Shown: in pieces, positions 17,713-25,470 of the stretch | How the letters are laid out: the number at the start of each line of letters is the position of its first letter | How positions within the stretch are numbered: position 1 is the stretch's first letter | DNA from: Proteobacteria bacterium ST_bin16 | GTDB lineage: Bacteria > Pseudomonadota > Gammaproteobacteria > Burkholderiales > Nitrosomonadaceae | NCBI GenBank assembly: GCA_002083595.1 | Contig: MSXT01000009.1 | Span: forward strand, 1-64,000 | Length of the DNA: 64,000 bases | Reading direction: 5' to 3' | Translations under genes and position numbers: made by a program | Notes under the pieces: generated by a model | What the model saw: the letters and a program-made list of their open reading frames with translations, nothing else | Told to the model about the DNA's origin: nothing | The model's database searches: none

Positions 17713-18492
17713 TCACGCGTTGAGTATTTCCTTAGCCAGCTCCAAATAAGCCTGCGCACCTTTGGATTGCCCATCGTGATACAACACCGGCAAGCCAAAA
17801 CCGGGCGCTTCGGCCAGGCGTACATTGCGCGGAATCACGGTACGGTAAACCTTGTCGCCGAAATGCTTCTGCAATTGATCGGAAACCTGCTGCGCCAGAA
17901 TATTGCGCGGATCGAACATGGTGCGCAGCAAGCCTTCGATGCGCAGGACCGGATTAAAGCTGCTGCGTACCCGCTTGATGGTATTCACCAGATCGCTCAA
18001 GCCTTCCAGCGCATAGTATTCGCATTGCATCGGAATCATCACCGCATGCGCCGCGCATAAACCGTTTAAAGTCAGCAAGTTCAGCGCGGGCGGGCAATCG
18101 ATCAAAATGTAATCGTATTCGTCCTGAATCTCTTCCAGCGCTGTCTTTAACCGCGCTTCGCGTTGCGGAAAATCGACCATTTCGACTTCCGCGCCCGCCA
18201 GATCGCGATTGGCTGGAATCAAATCGTATTTTCCTTGCGCACTGCTTACCAACGCTTGTTGTATTCCCGTATGACCGAGCAGCACATGGTAGATCGTGGT
18301 TTTCAGCGTTTGCTTGTTGGTGCCGCTGCCCATCGTAGCGTTCCCTTGCGGATCGAGATCGATCAGCAGCACGCATTTATCGGCAGCCGCCAAGCTTGCA
18401 GCCAGATTCACGCTGGTGGTGGTTTTGCCGACACCGCCTTTTTGATTAGTAATAGCAAGAATTTTGGTCACGGGCTTCGCTCCTGTATTCAT
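17713..18492 (-). CDS. parA: Chromosome-partitioning ATPase ParA (Soj family)
   Basis: 259 residues. Deviant Walker A KGGVGKTTTSVNLAASLA near the N-terminus, a DLDPQGNATMG switch and LIDCPPALNLLTLNG. The ATPase drives ParB-bound origins apart. Its start overlaps the rsmG stop by four bases (ATGA), showing translational coupling; parB follows after 24 bp. Confidence 0.95.
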   Translation of the reverse strand: MNTGAKPVTKILAITNQKGGVGKTTTSVNLAASLAAADKCVLLIDLDPQGNATMGSGTNKQTLKTTIYHVLLGHTGIQQALVSSAQGKYDLIPANRDLAGAEVEMVDFPQREARLKTALEEIQDEYDYILIDCPPALNLLTLNGLCAAHAVMIPMQCEYYALEGLSDLVNTIKRVRSSFNPVLRIEGLLRTMFDPRNILAQQVSDQLQKHFGDKVYRTVIPRNVRLAEAPGFGLPVLYHDGQSKGAQAYLELAKEILNA

Positions 18493-19148
18493 GACGCTGA
18501 ATCAAAGCCGTTTTGTTTGATGATAATCAGTTGCCGGGCGGCATCCAACCCAGGCACATGCAGCGTGACAATCCTTTCAATCGTAAACGGCGCACGTATT
18601 TGCTGTCGTTCTTGTTCTGTGCAATTGGCTTTCATCGCAACCCAGCGGCAGCTGGCAGCATTTTCCCCGGCCAAATGTTGCGATAACGCGATGAATTCCC
18701 CGAGCTCGGAAAATGCGCGCGAAATGACGGTATTCACTATCCCATCGGGACGAACATCCTCGATACGCTGCGTCATGATCTCAACATTCTGCAACCCCAT
18801 TTCAATTTTTGCCTGCTGTAAAAAAGCGGTTTTCTTCTGATTGCTTTCCACCAAAGTCACTCGCCAATCCGGCCTTGCCAGTGCGACCGGTATGCCCGGC
18901 AACCCCGCGCCGGTACCGACATCGATGATGTGCGGGCCCTGGATATGCGGCAATACCGCCAAGCTATCCGCCACATGCTGAGTCAACATGTCATGCGGAT
19001 TGCGGATCGCGGTCAAGTTATGGATTTTGTTCCATTTTTCGATCAACAATAGAAAATGCTCGATGCTTTTAGCCAACTGCTCCGGCGCGGCAATAACGTC
19101 TATATCCAGCGCTTGCAAGCTGCGCGTAATCTGCGGCAGCAAGCTCAT
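18489..19148 (-). CDS. rsmG: 16S rRNA (guanine-527-N7) methyltransferase
   Basis: 219 residues. SAM-binding DVGTGAGLPGIPVALARPDWRVTLVESNQKK and the preceding WNKIHNLTAIRNPHDMLTQHVADSLAVLP are family hallmarks. It methylates G527 of 16S rRNA. Its start overlaps the mnmG stop by four bases. Confidence 0.95.
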   Translation of the reverse strand: MSLLPQITRSLQALDIDVIAAPEQLAKSIEHFLLLIEKWNKIHNLTAIRNPHDMLTQHVADSLAVLPHIQGPHIIDVGTGAGLPGIPVALARPDWRVTLVESNQKKTAFLQQAKIEMGLQNVEIMTQRIEDVRPDGIVNTVISRAFSELGEFIALSQHLAGENAASCRWVAMKANCTEQERQQIRAPFTIERIVTLHVPGLDAARQLIIIKQNGFDSAS

Positions 19149-21043
19149 GCGCTTTGTTTTTTGTCATTGACCGCAAAGCCGCGTTTCAAATGCACCAGCA
19201 GCAACGAAATCGCCGCCGGCGTCACACCGGAAATACGCGACGCTTGGCCGATGGTTTCCGGTTTGTGTTGATTCAATTTCTGCTGCACTTCGTTGGATAA
19301 TCCCTTGACCACGCAATAGTCGATTTCCTTCGGCAGCAAGGTATTTTCATATTGTGCCTGGCGCGACACTTCTTCCTGCTGACGCTGGATATAGCCATGA
19401 TATTTGGCTTGGATTTCAACTTGTTCGGCGACTTGCGCGCTCGCTACCGGCTCACCCGCGCCAGGCAGGGTCATCAATGTTTCATACGTCACATCGGGGC
19501 GCTTTAGCAATTCGGTCAACGTGTATTCGCGCTCAATGCCTTTACCGAGCACACGAAGAGCATCCTGCTCCGGCAATGTACCGGGCAATACGTGAATCGA
19601 ATCGAGCCGCTGCTGCTCCTTGATGATCGCTTCCTGTTTATTGGAAAATGCTTCCCAGCGTTGATCGTCAATCAGACCCAACTTCCGCCCGGTCTCGGTC
19701 AAGCGCAAATCGGCATTGTCCTCGCGCAATTGCAAGCGGTATTCGGCGCGGCTGGTGAACATCCGGTAAGGCTCGGTGACGCCGGAAGTGATCAAATCGT
19801 CAACCAGCACGCCCAAATACGCTTCATGGCGTTGCGGCGACCAGGCATCCCGTTCTTGCACTTGCAGCGCGGCATTGATCCCGGCCAATAAACCTTGCGC
19901 AGCGGCTTCTTCATAGCCGGTGGTGCCGTTGATTTGTCCGGCAAAAAACAGACTCCCGATGGTTTTGGTTTCGAGCGTATGCTTCAAATTGCGCGGGTCG
20001 AAATAATCGTATTCGATGGCATAACCGGGGCGCGTGATATGCGCGTTTTCCAAGCCAGCGATGGAATGAATCAATTGCGTCTGCACCTCGAACGATAAGC
20101 TGGTGGAAATACCGTTCGGGTAGATTTCATGCGTACCGAGACCTTCCGGTTCGAGAAAAATCTGATGCGATTCGCGCGCGGAAAAACGCACCACCTTATC
20201 TTCAATAGAAGGACAGTAACGCGGCCCGACACCTTCGATTTTTCCGGTAAACAGCGGCGAATCGGCCAAGCCGTTGCGAATAATATCGTGCGTATCGCTA
20301 TTAGTATGCGTAATCCAGCACGAAATCTGGCGCGGATGTCGGATGCCGGTATCAATCAGCGAAAAAAACGGCACTGGTTGATCGCCCGGTTGCTCCAGCA
20401 GTTTGGAATAATCCATGCTGCGGCCATCGATGCGCGGCGGCGTGCCGGTTTTCAACCGCCCTGCGGGAAATTCCATTTCCCGTAACCGCTGCGCTAATGT
20501 CAGCGCTGGCGGATCGCCCGCGCGGCCTGCTTTAAAATGGGTTTTGCCAATATGCGCCAATCCGGCCAGAAACGTGCCGACGGTCAAGATCACCGCGCGC
20601 GCGCGGAATCTAATCTGCAATTGCGTCACCACGCCAACCACGCGATCCTGCTCGATGATCAAATCGTCCACCGCCTGCTGCATTACCCGCAAATTCGACT
20701 GATTCTCAACCCGGCTCCGGATCGCTTGCTTATACAATACCCGGTCGGCCTGTGCACGCGTCGCCCTGACCGCCGGACCTTTACTCGAATTCAACACGCG
20801 AAACTGAATCCCCGCCTCATCCGCCGCCAACCCCATCGCACCGCCCAACGCATCGATTTCCTTTACCAGATGACTCTTGCCGATACCGCCGATCGACGGA
20901 TTGCACGACATCTGCCCGATAGTTTCGATATTGTGTGTCAGCAACAACGTCTTGCAACCCATGCGCGCCGCCGCCAGTGCAGCTTCCGTTCCGGCATGCC
21001 CTCCGCCGACAACAATAATGTCAAAATCTGTGTGATTGCTCAT
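19145..21043 (-). CDS. mnmG: tRNA uridine-5-carboxymethylaminomethyl modification enzyme MnmG (GidA)
   Basis: 632 residues. FAD-binding VVGGGHAGTEAALAAARMGCKT, the signature GPRYCPSIEDKVVRF, and NGTTGYEEAAAQGL. With MnmE it modifies the wobble uridine of several tRNAs. It heads the mnmG-rsmG-parA-parB cluster. In many relatives atp genes follow parB; here Trm112 follows instead. Confidence 0.97.
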   Translation of the reverse strand: MSNHTDFDIIVVGGGHAGTEAALAAARMGCKTLLLTHNIETIGQMSCNPSIGGIGKSHLVKEIDALGGAMGLAADEAGIQFRVLNSSKGPAVRATRAQADRVLYKQAIRSRVENQSNLRVMQQAVDDLIIEQDRVVGVVTQLQIRFRARAVILTVGTFLAGLAHIGKTHFKAGRAGDPPALTLAQRLREMEFPAGRLKTGTPPRIDGRSMDYSKLLEQPGDQPVPFFSLIDTGIRHPRQISCWITHTNSDTHDIIRNGLADSPLFTGKIEGVGPRYCPSIEDKVVRFSARESHQIFLEPEGLGTHEIYPNGISTSLSFEVQTQLIHSIAGLENAHITRPGYAIEYDYFDPRNLKHTLETKTIGSLFFAGQINGTTGYEEAAAQGLLAGINAALQVQERDAWSPQRHEAYLGVLVDDLITSGVTEPYRMFTSRAEYRLQLREDNADLRLTETGRKLGLIDDQRWEAFSNKQEAIIKEQQRLDSIHVLPGTLPEQDALRVLGKGIEREYTLTELLKRPDVTYETLMTLPGAGEPVASAQVAEQVEIQAKYHGYIQRQQEEVSRQAQYENTLLPKEIDYCVVKGLSNEVQQKLNQHKPETIGQASRISGVTPAAISLLLVHLKRGFAVNDKKQSA

Positions 21044-21092
21044 AGTGTTATGATGATTGGTAACTCAGGTGGTACAAGAAGATTTAATCGAT

Positions 21093-21110
21093 TGGTTTCA
21101 CGTGAAACCA
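21093..21110. promoter_or_regulatory. parS: parS centromere-like site
   Basis: TGGTTTCACGTGAAACCA is a perfect palindrome matching 14 of the 16 positions of the general parS consensus TGTTTCACGTGAAACA. It lies 50 bp upstream of mnmG, within the par gene cluster, a usual location. Confidence 0.88.
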
Positions 21111-21288
21111 TGTTGCGCATTGTAAGCTAAAAAGGTGAAATTTTCGCGAGCAATTATAGGTGGAGCAGAAGTTCAAGAGCAAGTTAATTTCCTCCACCCT
21201 CATAAGATAACAAGTATTTTCGAGATAGCGCTACTATGCAATAATGCATCAATAGTATGATTAACTCACTTAGTATCCGAATATCAGC

Positions 21289-21548
21289 ATGGCAACCATA
21301 CGAAAAACGATTACGTTAATGAACAAGCCAGGTTTTATCGCAATGGACTCAATCATTGCTTTGAAATTCTGGCTGAAAATCCTCAATTAGGGCGCAATGC
21401 TACCGAGCTCGCACTCAATCTGAAACGATTCGAGTATCAATGCCATGTCGTGTTTTATGTTCCCAAGGAATCGCATATTCTGATCGTGCGTATTTTGCAC
21501 CAGCGCATGGATTTTTGGCGGCATTTACCGGAATCTTTAACAAAATGA
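21289..21548 (+). pseudogene. parD-parE internal-deletion fusion relic
   Basis: At 21289 an ATG opens MATIRKTITLM, the invariant start of CopG-type ParD antitoxins. About ten codons in, the similarity jumps to the middle of a ParE toxin in another frame: NEQARFYRNGLNHCFEILAENPQLG and LKRFEYQCHVVFYVPKE…LIVRILHQRMDF, ending at 21548. The ParD frame stops at 21390. One deletion removed most of parD and the parE N-terminus, so neither product is functional. The remaining flanks of 21044-21759 show only parS and an attC-like site. Confidence 0.85.
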
Positions 21549-21677
21549 CCGGATTCATCAGCAATCTTCTCGATTTGCGACCATTATTCCTTTTGGTTAA
21601 TCGCAAGACTGATTTCAATCGTATCAATAGGCTTGAGGATAAAATTCAAAAAGTCGTCAGTGCTCATGGTTATTACT

Positions 21678-21765
21678 CTCAACGTTCGCCATAACCGGCA
21701 ATAAAAAGCGGTGCAACGCAGGCACGCCGCTTTTTATTGCCCGAGCTGATGGCGTTTTGTTAGGC
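21678..21765 (-). repeat. Large attC-like recombination site
   Basis: 88 bp bounded by CTCAACG (21678-21684) and GTTAGGC (21759-21765), containing 15-bp perfect arms GGCAATAAAAAGCGG (21697-21711) and CCGCTTTTTATTGCC (21727-21741) around a 15-base loop, plus pairing CGCCAT/ATGGCG outside. The cassette gene's TAA stop lies inside GTTAGGC. This matches the imperfect palindrome of integron attC sites, although the CTCAACG side departs slightly from RYYYAAC. Confidence 0.75.
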
Positions 21766-22143
21766 GCCATTTTTAGATTCTTCATTACGCCGAAAGTCAC
21801 CAGGAGCAATAACGGTGTCGGACCATGCCGTCACCTTGCCAGAACTGAGGTAGCGACGAAGGACACCCTCTTCTGGATATGACACATGCGACATAAAATC
21901 GGGATATCGAGATGGGCCGCCTCGGCGATTATTTAAACGCGAGTGCAAGACAAACAATCCATTCCAGTCCGCGAACTGACCGACCAAAACCTTCAGGGTC
22001 TCAATTTCTGATTCTAACGAAATGCGATGGGAAGGAACGTGCTCATGAAACACTTCGATCATATTGCCATTCTCGTATCGCTGAGCGCGGAAACACTTTT
22101 CTTTGCAGCTTAACTCGGGACAAATTTTGTATCGTTCGTACAT
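21760..22143 (-). CDS. Integron-cassette hypothetical protein
   Basis: 127 residues, no recognised family. Cys residues cluster near the N-terminus (CPELSCKEKC) and the rest is polar and mixed. The ATG follows a GTTAGGC core by three bases and the stop lies in the next attC, so the gene fills its cassette edge to edge, the normal cassette layout. It may be translated from the upstream cassette's transcript. Function unknown. Confidence 0.6.
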   Translation of the reverse strand: MYERYKICPELSCKEKCFRAQRYENGNMIEVFHEHVPSHRISLESEIETLKVLVGQFADWNGLFVLHSRLNNRRGGPSRYPDFMSHVSYPEEGVLRRYLSSGKVTAWSDTVIAPGDFRRNEESKNGA

Positions 22144-22146
22144 AGC

Positions 22147-22206
22147 GCCTAACGTTGGAGTTCATCCACTGTAACAACACGTCGGATACAACGCGACAGG
22201 TTAGAG
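22147..22206 (-). repeat. attC-like site between two cassettes
   Basis: 60 bp: GCCTAAC (22147-22153) at one end, GTTAGAG (22200-22206) at the other. Inside, CGTTG pairs with CAACG and ATCC with GGAT, leaving unpaired bases on one arm as in true attC. On the coding strand the AACTCCAACGTTAGGC side closely resembles known attC ends. Confidence 0.75.
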
Positions 22207-22887
22207 CGCATTGGGCGCAGAGATGAACTGAAGTAGAGCCTCGCCCAGACCGGTAGTTCGGCGAGATGCAAGCCCACTCCCGGACATCGTGAAATGTAGA
22301 CCTTCTGTATTGACCAATCCGCGTGCGTAGAGGTCTTTCCACAATTGGTCATAGACATCGCGACGATTGCGGAGGTCGGGTATCGCCTGCTCCAGCACCG
22401 TACTCAGGCCGCCCATACTGATGCCCTGCGGAACGGTAGGTTGGTGAAATACCTTGAGGATGCGGAGGTGCATTTCCGTAAGATCATCAATGAATGACAG
22501 CAAGAGATACTGCACAGTTTCATCAGGAGCTTGTCCTACCGCGACATTCAGAATCGCATTGCACAGTGCTTCGCGTTTCGCGACGACGTGTGTTCGCATG
22601 GCTGCCTGGGTAACATACATCACTGCGCTTACGAACTGCTCGTTCGTTTGCAGATCCTCAAGCTTGAGTCCATGCTCTTCCAGCTGCTGCAGCCTCTCAC
22701 CAACGGCTTGCATCCATTCCTCTCTGCGCTTCTCGAGTGGCGGCTGAACAAGTAGCTGGAAGAGCTCGACCGCCGACCCACCGGCAATGGGAATCAGTGA
22801 GAGACCGGCCTTCGCTAGGGCGTGAGCCACGTCACCCTTGGACTTCGCTGGTAGCTCTGAAATGGAGTCTCCTATGCGCTCTGACAA
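22201..22887 (-). CDS. Integron-cassette hypothetical protein with GGSAVELF motif
   Basis: 228 residues from a TTG start at 22887. Residues about 25-60 hold a hydrophobic helix with IPIAGGSAVELFQLLVQPPLEKRREEW, a motif I have seen in unnamed bacterial proteins; the middle is helical (VGERLQQLEEHGLKLEDLQ) and the end polar. No catalytic residues are evident. The hydrophobic N-terminus could act on a membrane, but this is conjecture. The stop lies in the attC at 22201-22203. Directly upstream is leader repeat C. Confidence 0.6.
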   Translation of the reverse strand: MSERIGDSISELPAKSKGDVAHALAKAGLSLIPIAGGSAVELFQLLVQPPLEKRREEWMQAVGERLQQLEEHGLKLEDLQTNEQFVSAVMYVTQAAMRTHVVAKREALCNAILNVAVGQAPDETVQYLLLSFIDDLTEMHLRILKVFHQPTVPQGISMGGLSTVLEQAIPDLRNRRDVYDQLWKDLYARGLVNTEGLHFTMSGSGLASRRTTGLGEALLQFISAPNAL

Positions 22888-22932
22888 GAATTAGACGCCT
22901 GAAATGACGCAATATAATGCGTCACAAATTAA
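22887..22932 (-). repeat. Leader repeat C (palindromic, shared with 12007-12050)
   Basis: AGAATTAG, variable bases, GAAATGACG and TGACGCAATATAATGCGTCA with an A/T tail, matching leader A in order and orientation. It overlaps the TTG start of the downstream gene by its first base. It may carry the promoter (TGACG…TATA elements) or be an attI-like relic. Confidence 0.75.
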
Positions 22933-23082
22933 TCTTATATTTGAAGTCATCACACTATTTGTACTTTTTTCTAAAAACACATCAACAATATTTTGAATAT
23001 AACACATTCGATAAAAGTATCAGCAAGGGAGCTAGTCCGGGCTTTTTGCAGAAAATTCAACTTGTGCATTGGTCAATCGCTC

Positions 23083-23367
23083 TCACCCGACAACCAACTC
23101 CACATGCTGCCCGGTGCGGGTAGTCAATGTAATTAGCATATCCAAACTGAATTTATCCCATTTGCCGCGCATGAGGTCGGACACACGGGATTGCCCGATA
23201 CCCAACTTTTCGGCGGCTTCTTGCTGCGTCCAGCCGCGTTGCTTGATGGTATCGCGCAAACGCACCATCAATTCCGCTCGCATGGCTAGAAGCGTGGATT
23301 CCTCGGCGGAAAAACCCAGATCGGCGAAAACATTGCCGCTGGAATCGGTTACCGGTTCTTTGTTCAT
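23083..23367 (-). CDS. XRE-family antitoxin of a HigBA-type pair
   Basis: 94 residues. Helix-turn-helix RLRDTIKQRGWTQQEAAEKLGIGQSRVSDLMRGKWDKFSLDMLITL, the HigA2/XRE pattern, near the C-terminal half. It starts 3 bp after the toxin gene ends. It is expected to bind the toxin and the palindrome at 23701-23739. Confidence 0.9.
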   Translation of the reverse strand: MNKEPVTDSSGNVFADLGFSAEESTLLAMRAELMVRLRDTIKQRGWTQQEAAEKLGIGQSRVSDLMRGKWDKFSLDMLITLTTRTGQHVELVVG

Positions 23368-23370
23368 GAT

Positions 23371-23697
23371 TTAATCTCCTTCTCCTATTTGTCGAAAGCG
23401 GCGGATCGCTAGCTCTATGTCTTCACGCCTGGTTTTCTGTGTCTTTTTCTGGAATGCGTGCAAGACGTAAATCACATCGGCCATTTTTGCGACATAAATG
23501 ATCCGCCATTCTCCCTTGATATGCAGTCGAATTTCGTAAGCACCAGCACCGATATTCAACATGGGTTTGAAATCGAATGGCATACCCCCACGTTGCACAG
23601 CATCAAGCTGAAAGCCTGCTTCGCGGCGTACTTCATCAGGAAAACTTCTGAGATCATTCAGGCTTGAGCCAACGAATTTCAGTAATTTCATCGGCAT
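23371..23697 (-). CDS. Phage-derived Gp49-like / HigB2-type toxin
   Basis: Starting at the ATG at 23697, 108 residues. MKLLKFVGSSLNDLRSFPDEVRREAGFQLD opens; YEIRLHIKGEWRIIYVAKMADVIYVLHAFQKKTQKT follows, the RelE/Gp49 family signature with its C-terminal catalytic basic residues. The family cleaves mRNA. An upstream ATG at 23727 lies inside the operator palindrome and is less likely. Confidence 0.9.
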   Translation of the reverse strand: MPMKLLKFVGSSLNDLRSFPDEVRREAGFQLDAVQRGGMPFDFKPMLNIGAGAYEIRLHIKGEWRIIYVAKMADVIYVLHAFQKKTQKTRREDIELAIRRFRQIGEGD

Positions 23698-23700
23698 AAT

Positions 23701-23739
23701 TATACAAATACTTTGATAAGTTATCAAAGTATTTGTATA
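23701..23739. promoter_or_regulatory. Perfect 39-bp palindrome upstream of the toxin gene
   Basis: Arms TATACAAATACTTTGATAA and its exact reverse complement flank a single G at 23720. It ends four bases before the toxin ATG at 23697. Length and place suggest the antitoxin's operator, probably overlapping the promoter; the transcript could also fold into a hairpin covering the RBS region. Confidence 0.7.
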
Positions 23740-23919
23740 GCGCTACAAAATAAGCCTAAGTGAGGCTTTAACATCGCTTAAGATCATCGATTCGCAGCCT
23801 AAATCCATATTCACTTTTTCCTCAATACCGGAAAGCAACGAAAGATCTTTTCTATAGTCTATAATCAAACAATGATCAATCTCAGCAATACATAAAAGGC
23901 TGTAATCTCCAGTCCCGAA

Positions 23920-25317
23920 ATGAAACAAACGCAAAACTGGCTTCGCGCCTTATCCATCCTGCCCATCCTGCTGCTGACCGCATGCGCGATGGGACCGGAC
24001 TATATCCGTCCGCAGGTCGATGTCGCGGAGAAATTCCGCATGGAGCCGATGGAGGGTGAATCGGTCGCCAATTTGCGCTGGTGGGAGTTGTTGCACGATG
24101 AGACATTACAGCAGCTGATCCGGCAAGCTTTGCAGGAAAACAAAAATCTCAAGCAAGCGGTGGCGACGGTTGAAGAGTTTCAGGCGCGTTTATATACCAC
24201 GCGCATGGGGTTTATTCCGAACTTTAATGCCGATGCCAACGCACCGGCTTTCGGCACGCTTGGTGGCTTCTTGCGTCCCGGCTTTGCCACGCCGTTCAAT
24301 TACTACGGCCAGACCACGCTGAATTGGGAATTGGACATCTGGGGCAAAATCCGCCGCTCCAATGAAGCGGCGCGCGCCGATTTGCTGGCGCAAGAGGAAA
24401 ACCGTCATGCCATCATTCTGACGCTGGTCAGCGCAGTAGCGCAGTCTTACTTCGATCTGCTGCAATTGGACATGCAGCGCGATATTGCGCAGCGCGCACT
24501 GGCTTCGTGGGAAGAATCCGTGGCCATTTCGCAGGCGCAGTTGCAGGGCGGTGTCATTTCCCGTCTCGATTTCGATCAGTTCGAAGCTGAGCGTGCCAAT
24601 GCCGCATCCCGGGTTGCCGAGCTGGAACGGCAAATGCGGCAAAAGGAAAACGAGCTCAGCGTGCTGCTGGGGAAAAACCCGGCGCCGATTGCACGCGGCC
24701 ATACGCTGACGGAGCAATCGATGCCGCCGGAAGTACCCGCCGGTTTGCCGTCGGAATTGCTGCAACGTCGTCCCGATATTCTGCGCTCGGAACAAATGCT
24801 GGCAGCGGCAACGGCCAAAATCGGCGTCGCCAAGGCATCGCGGTTTCCCAAGATTTCAATTACCGGTTTTCTCGGTGTGGCCAGTCCGGCGCTATCTAAC
24901 TTACTGATGTCCGGCAGCGAATTCGGTGCGGGTGGGCTTGGTTTGGCGGTTCCTCTGCTGAACGCGCAAAGCCTGGGATTCGAACAGCGCGCAGCGGAGG
25001 CGCAAGCGCGGCAAGCGTTGGCGCAATACGAGCAAACCATTCTGGTGGCGTTCAGGGAAGTTGACGATGCATTGATCGCGGTACGCACCGCCAATGATCA
25101 GCGCAAAGCGCAGCAGTCGCAGGTCGAAGCGCTGCGCTCCGCATTACAGATAGCCGATCTGCGCTACCAAGGCGGGATCACCAGTTATGTCGACGTGCTG
25201 CTGGCCAAGCGCAATCTGTTCGATGCCGAATTTGCCCTGATGGCGACACACCGTTTGCATTTGGTATCGATTGTGCAACTTTACAAAGCGCTGGGCGGCG
25301 GCTGGATGTTGCTGTAA
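23920..25317 (+). CDS. RND efflux outer-membrane factor, lipoprotein (NodT/OprM family)
   Basis: 465 residues. Lipoprotein signal LLLTACAMGPDY (lipobox LTAC), then the paired outer-membrane-factor repeats: LRWWELLHDETLQQLI, NYYGQTTLNWELDIWGKIRRSNEAARADL and later GVAKASRFPKISITGFLG and YQGGITSYVDVLLAKRNL. Trimers form the exit duct of tripartite pumps. It heads the three-gene operon with adaptor and pump downstream; it is upstream rather than last, which is common but not universal. Confidence 0.93.
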   Translation: MKQTQNWLRALSILPILLLTACAMGPDYIRPQVDVAEKFRMEPMEGESVANLRWWELLHDETLQQLIRQALQENKNLKQAVATVEEFQARLYTTRMGFIPNFNADANAPAFGTLGGFLRPGFATPFNYYGQTTLNWELDIWGKIRRSNEAARADLLAQEENRHAIILTLVSAVAQSYFDLLQLDMQRDIAQRALASWEESVAISQAQLQGGVISRLDFDQFEAERANAASRVAELERQMRQKENELSVLLGKNPAPIARGHTLTEQSMPPEVPAGLPSELLQRRPDILRSEQMLAAATAKIGVAKASRFPKISITGFLGVASPALSNLLMSGSEFGAGGLGLAVPLLNAQSLGFEQRAAEAQARQALAQYEQTILVAFREVDDALIAVRTANDQRKAQQSQVEALRSALQIADLRYQGGITSYVDVLLAKRNLFDAEFALMATHRLHLVSIVQLYKALGGGWMLL

Positions 25318-25470
25318 GCACCGGTTTGTAGCAGGCGGGCCCGTAAACGGCTGGAACTTATCACGCACGCCGGTTGGCACATAAAATTTTAGAAGTCTGG
25401 CAGTAGTTTAAGTACATTTTTCCTGACTGGCTTTTCCATTAAATAATCAAAATAACCCAGAGTCGACGCT

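Noticed and set aside
23743..23934. 63-codon minus-strand frame at the start of the RND operon
   Set aside because: Overlaps the efflux lipoprotein start and has no family resemblance.
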